Source of the DNA: Candidatus Omnitrophus magneticus
Lineage (GTDB): Bacteria; Omnitrophota; Gorgyraeia; Tantalellales; Tantalellaceae
Direction: 5' to 3'
Assembly (NCBI GenBank): GCA_000954095.1
Contig: JYNY01000164.1
Span: 1 to 34,399, forward strand
DNA length: 34,399 bases
Positions 31,801-34,399 of this stretch are shown in pieces. Numbering within the stretch: the stretch's first letter is position 1; each line of letters begins with the position of its first letter. The notes beneath the pieces were generated by a model. It ran no database searches, was not told the DNA's origin, and was given only the letters and a program-made list of their open reading frames with translations. The position numbers were made by a program, and so were the translations under genes.

Positions 31801-34142
31801 ATATAGACATCACTTGTGAATTTTAGGTCAGTTGTGTCGGCGTTTCCTCCGGTTTCAAGCATGCCGTCCACATATATTTTGATACCTGTGTCTCTATCCA
31901 TAACCGCGGTTATATAATGCCACTCGCCGTCACTGACATTCGCGCTGTGTAAAAAATAATTTCCACCGATAGATAATCCAATCCGCTTTTGATACATTTC
32001 AAGATAAACGTCTTTTGTTCCGTTCGCGGAATATATCATGTATTCGCCGTTATCACTTACATTTGTTTTTATCCAGAGAGAAATACTAAAATTATTAGTG
32101 CCGGGGTCTAGGGAACTGGCAGTTCCAACGTCAATATAATCGTTACCGTCAAAAAGTAGAGATGTAGCAGGGGTTTTAGGTGTTATACCGCCTGTCCACT
32201 CTGCGCCATGAATAGTACCGTTAAGGTTGTTTTTCCCTGTGTCATCTAAGACGTTGCCTGTTCCGGGGAGGCCTTCCCATCGTGCTATTAAACCATTAGT
32301 TGGATAATTATCAGCATATAATGATAAAGCTTCTTCTTTATTCAAGGCTTTATTATACATACTTACATCTATGATTTCGCCGTTCCAATAATATCCGTTG
32401 CCTGAATATTTTCCGATATATAGATTGCTTGTAAATTGCAAATCAGTTGATTCATTAGAATTGCCTGTTACAGATTTGCCGTCAACATAAACAGTTATTC
32501 CTTGTGTTTTGTTTAAAACAGCTGTGACATAATGCCACGCGCCGTCAGTAACGATAATATCATTTTGGACATAACTATCACCTACGGCAAAACCAATTTT
32601 ATTTTGATAAATTTCTAAATAAACCGCTTTATTTCCATGCGCTGAAACAATCATATATTCTCCGTTATCCGTGACACTTGTTTTTATCCACGCGGATATA
32701 GACATATCTCCGGTTCCGGGAGAAAATAAAGAGTTATTAGTTATTTCCACGTAATCATTAACACCGTCAAAATTAATAGATGTTGTGGGTGTTTTTATCC
32801 AGTCGGCACCATTAATAATTCCGTTATTGTTTCCCGATGCGGCATTAATAGTTAACCCGGAGCCTTCATCTATATCCCAACCGTTAGATAACGCGCTTGT
32901 TATTTTCCCGCCGTTATAAAGTGTGCCTATTTCATTATTTGTTAATGTTTTGTTGAATAAATTCACATTTCCGATTTCACCTTCGAAATAATATCCGCCG
33001 CCGGAATACCTGCCTAAATAACCATTATTAGTGAATTGTAAATCTGTAGTTTCTTGTTTACTGCCTGTTTCTGAAATGCCGTCAACATAGATAATAATCC
33101 CTTTATCTCTATCCATAACTCCTACAATATGATGCCACGCGCCATCTGCTACTATTTGACTATGTTCTAGCCATACATTACCAACTGACATATTTATCCG
33201 CTTTTCATATACTTCAAGGTATACAGGCGTATTTCCTTGCGCGGAAAAAAGCATATGTTCACCGTTATCTGTTACAGATGTCCGCATCCATAAAGAAATA
33301 CTAAAATCATTAGTTCCCGGGCTAAAATTTGAGGCGTTGCTTAATTCAACGTAATCAGTTGTGCCGTTAAATAGTAAAGAAACACTAGGGGCGGCTTTCC
33401 ATAAAGAACTATCAATAACCCTGCCTGTCCAGAAAGCATCTCCGTTTATTGAACCGTTATTATCAGAAAAACTGTCAAGGATTGTATTACCTGAACCTTC
33501 GTTCATTTTCCATTTCGCGATTAACCCTGTATTTATTTCACCTTCTCCGCTTAAGGTATGAATTTCTCCGCTGGATAGCGCCCTGTTGTAAACATTTGTT
33601 TCGGCGATACCGCCTTTAAAATAATATCCGCCGCCTGAATATCTGCCCAAATAAATATCGTTTGAAAAATTTAAATCTAAAGAAGATTGAGGTGTATTTA
33701 TAGATTTTACTTGGGTCCCGTCAATATATAATGTTATTCCTGTATCTCTATCTACGACACCGGCAACATGATGCCATGCGCCGTCCGCTACAATTTCTTG
33801 AGACTGAACCCAAGTATTTCCTACAGTCATACTTAATCTGCGCTGGTAAATTTCCATGTAAACGGGGCTTGCGCCGTGAGCTGAATAAATCATGTATTCA
33901 TTGTTATCAGTAACATAAATTTTAATCCACGCTGAAATTGTAAAATCATTCAAGCCGAAATCAAGGCTTGGGTTTGTCCCACAGTTTACATAGTTGGTGG
34001 TGCCGTTAAAAGCAAGAGACACATTCGGGCTAGCGAATAAAATATTCTGTCCGAATAATATAAAAAATATAGGAATTAGTATGAGTTTTTGAATCAGGAA
34101 ACGTGTTGTAAGCCATTTTGATAGTAAATAAATTTTTCGCAT
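28818..34142 (-). CDS. Giant secreted protein: five LamG-like repeats plus tyrosine-rich YD/RHS-like repeat region
   Basis: The 1774-residue protein starts at ATG 34142 behind a perfect AAGGAGG; an ATG at 34169 lies before that site and is unlikely. A signal peptide ends near residue 39 (ILFA-SPN). Five concanavalin/LamG-like domains follow at about 40-245, 250-450, 454-655, 659-860 and 862-1060. Each has the pattern SLLFNGTTDYVE, FSISLWMRTSVTDNGEHM, DGAWHHIVGVMDRDKGI-YVDG and YLGRYSGGGYYFEGEI--NLFNKTL. Residues about 1060-1774 form a tyrosine-rich region with repeated GYGRIYRIDN-TDNWYY segments resembling YD/RHS-type repeats without RHS core signatures. No sorting tail, autotransporter or toxin domain is seen. 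Surface adhesion or glycan binding is inferred. Neighbouring genes do not indicate a secretion partner. Confidence 0.92.
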   Translation of the reverse strand: MRKIYLLSKWLTTRFLIQKLILIPIFFILFGQNILFASPNVSLAFNGTTNYVNCGTNPSLDFGLNDFTISAWIKIYVTDNNEYMIYSAHGASPVYMEIYQRRLSMTVGNTWVQSQEIVADGAWHHVAGVVDRDTGITLYIDGTQVKSINTPQSSLDLNFSNDIYLGRYSGGGYYFKGGIAETNVYNRALSSGEIHTLSGEGEINTGLIAKWKMNEGSGNTILDSFSDNNGSINGDAFWTGRVIDSSLWKAAPSVSLLFNGTTDYVELSNASNFSPGTNDFSISLWMRTSVTDNGEHMLFSAQGNTPVYLEVYEKRINMSVGNVWLEHSQIVADGAWHHIVGVMDRDKGIIIYVDGISETGSKQETTDLQFTNNGYLGRYSGGGYYFEGEIGNVNLFNKTLTNNEIGTLYNGGKITSALSNGWDIDEGSGLTINAASGNNNGIINGADWIKTPTTSINFDGVNDYVEITNNSLFSPGTGDMSISAWIKTSVTDNGEYMIVSAHGNKAVYLEIYQNKIGFAVGDSYVQNDIIVTDGAWHYVTAVLNKTQGITVYVDGKSVTGNSNESTDLQFTSNLYIGKYSGNGYYWNGEIIDVSMYNKALNKEEALSLYADNYPTNGLIARWEGLPGTGNVLDDTGKNNLNGTIHGAEWTGGITPKTPATSLLFDGNDYIDVGTASSLDPGTNNFSISLWIKTNVSDNGEYMIYSANGTKDVYLEMYQKRIGLSIGGNYFLHSANVSDGEWHYITAVMDRDTGIKIYVDGMLETGGNADTTDLKFTSDVYIGKYSGENYYWNGEIADINVFNRALDNQDILNLYGGNGVTNGLVSKWSELPGIGNIISDETGNNTGTIHGAEWIGGVHPKTPATSLLFDGNDYIDVGTANSLDPGTNDFSISLWIKTNVSDNGEYMIYSANGTKDVYLEMYQKRIGLSIGGNYFLHSANVSDGAWHYITAVMDRDTGIKIYVDGMLETGGNADTTDLKFTSDVYIGKYSGGNYYWKGEIGNISYYNRALTSEDMGNLYAGNNVTNNLVSNWPGNFGDTSLIDTVSGNNGAIHGALWSTAEEYYETVPYSIKRRNVIENNHTVTYEYLNENWNNLGYGRYTLINDSTSGIYKTYDWAETTVTLKEYTGVYTVTQGSPNRSGVNTSNLRIEYLFKHNEEMVNIVTSTNGWLMQEKTVYKNDGVSTNEKFLYYSSKRMNTFEQYSAFDIDGDGISNENPDDTTKELYGKHIKYYYYDEDTGTGYGRIYRIDNITDNWYYDLTYINPLVPTDSTLKSKIKKNITTGDVISQIESYNDGLIKRNTADNDDITEYLYENYNSSGKGRVTLFYNSATSNYKTYEWGASQVTITEYNGAYTPSSGSTVWSDIIAGEKIEKYKYTHNNEEVNLDTTTNDWRMSEKTIYTNSGNDISQQYFYYSSGKLQTAEKDNETTQGDFYGKHVKYYYNDENAGSGYGRIYRIDNYTDNWYYTYTFASPSNPLDNALLTMEKRNLSNSSLIIQRTYYSDSHLLHEEIFSSADSYGNSYYQRENNNFYGNGQYGRILRIQRASDSKVTKILSWRSGTDTVSKEEEFTNLNETTWVETRWKYENGNLYKSFKSSGEAAIYFNTAGYKTETFWNSNGSITHWASANEYNAGRASWYLESTQTVLELYSYWDTGNLKFKDTYINLNGTWKWYSAYGYNSAGNNDGDKTQAETNAPNTYTLPEKPDRMDAASLNLGEIETTNTFNTADLGNHLNNTPQGADIDEVISNNETITENQKEFGSSVPIKEDNNNLSRIV
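31172..31568 (-). repeat. LamG repeat 5 DNA block, near-identical to 31784-32180
   Basis: A 397-bp block in the fifth LamG domain recurs at an offset of exactly 612 bp (204 codons). I count about ten base differences by eye, several of them silent. The other LamG repeats are clearly more diverged, so this pair is a recent in-frame duplication or has been homogenised. Confidence 0.85.
31784..32180 (-). repeat. LamG repeat 4 DNA block, near-identical to 31172-31568
   Basis: Partner of the block in LamG domain 5, 612 bp away and in the same frame and orientation. It includes the segments YLEMYQKRIGLSIGGNYF and GIKIYVDGMLETGGNADT. Confidence 0.85.
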
Positions 34143-34184
34143 AAAAATTCCTCCTTCTTTAATTGTCATAAGAAAATGTAGTTT

Positions 34185-34301
34185 CTAGTTTGTTAAAAAT
34201 TTCAAATGGATTTTACGTTTTCCTTCTTTTGCCCAAATAGCCCAGCTTGCGTAACCTCCATGTTTTTCGCGAATTAGTTCAAATTGTGTTTGAGTAAACA
34301 T
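34185..34301 (-). pseudogene. 38-codon ORF, probable truncated start of a small-protein family
   Basis: The ORF MFTQTQFELIREKHGGYASW... continues AIWAKEGKRKIHLKFLTN and stops. The segment with KxG-YASWAIWAKEG resembles the N-terminus of a longer conserved bacterial protein family, here cut off after about 29 residues. A strong AAGGAGGAG lies 13 bases upstream of the ATG, and the repeat element at 34327 begins just beyond it. It could be an intact tiny gene, but a leftover of a gene disrupted by insertion of the LamG region is more likely. It ends 42 bases before the LamG start codon on the same strand. Confidence 0.45.
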
Positions 34302-34326
34302 ATTTAAAATGCTCCTCCTTTTATTT

Positions 34327-34399
34327 GTAATCACTAAGCGGTTGGTAATAAACCTTTATGTGTCCTTTTGCCCCCATCTTACCATTCCCTCGGAAAGCG
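34327..34399 (+). repeat. Interspersed repeat, copy 3 (runs off the window)
   Basis: Begins GTAATCACTAAGCGG at 34327 and continues GTTGGTAATAAA, then ATGTGTCCTTT. It matches the inverted right end of the element at 8224-8765 (and 7954-8102) for about 40 bases. The interior turns into a CATTCCCTCGGAAAGCG palindrome-like unit at the window edge. Confidence 0.7.

Overview
The window comes from a low-GC Gram-negative bacterium. Porins, a Wza-like export protein and long secreted proteins indicate an outer membrane. Gene content and style (EPS loci, LamG giants, tandem AAA/nuclease genes) resemble uncultured lineages such as Omnitrophota or Elusimicrobiota, but this is inference and no taxonomic marker is present.

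Layout. (1) 1-4079, + strand: three tandem paralogues, the first cut by the window edge, of a P-loop ATPase / winged-helix / PD-(D/E)xK nuclease-fold protein. Near-identical and diverged blocks alternate between copies, as expected from duplication with gene conversion. (2) 4097-7935, - strand: a compact cbiM-cbiN-cbiQ-cbiO cobalt/nickel ECF importer operon ending in an OprB-like outer-membrane porin gene. (3) 7936-8765: a gene-free block of short interspersed repeats, with TIR-bounded elements, a nested MITE-like insertion and several dispersed TCATTCC-type palindromes. (4) 8755-13483, - strand: housekeeping genes for a NUDIX hydrolase, a UvrD/PcrA helicase and PriA. (5) 13706-26420, + strand: an exopolysaccharide export/assembly operon encoding a PilZ protein, an outer-membrane barrel, a Wza-like export protein, a Wzz/BY-kinase, WecB, a helical-barrel protein, a WecG/TagA glycosyltransferase and three tandem O-antigen polymerase/ligase-like membrane proteins. 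(6) 26401-27220, - strand: a ParB/sulfiredoxin-like protein and tRNA-Leu(CAA). (7) 27543-28664, + strand: a sugar ABC permease without partner genes here. (8) 28818-34142, - strand: a 1774-residue secreted protein with five LamG-like repeats followed by a tyrosine-rich repeat region. (9) 34185-34399: a 38-residue ORF that looks like the truncated start of a known small-protein family, then another copy of the interspersed repeat seen at 8 kb.

How the genes work together. The EPS genes form a coherent Wzy-type pathway: WecB makes UDP-ManNAc, the GT26 enzyme can transfer it to a lipid-linked sugar, the Wzy/ligase-like proteins polymerise or ligate, the Wzc-like kinase sets chain length, and Wza plus the barrel export the product. 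A PilZ sensor at the front suggests c-di-GMP control. A priming phosphoglycosyltransferase and a Wzx flippase are not in the window. The porin at the end of the cbi operon suggests metal entry across both membranes. The strongest candidates for something undescribed are the mosaic ATPase-nuclease array and the tripled polymerase-like genes.
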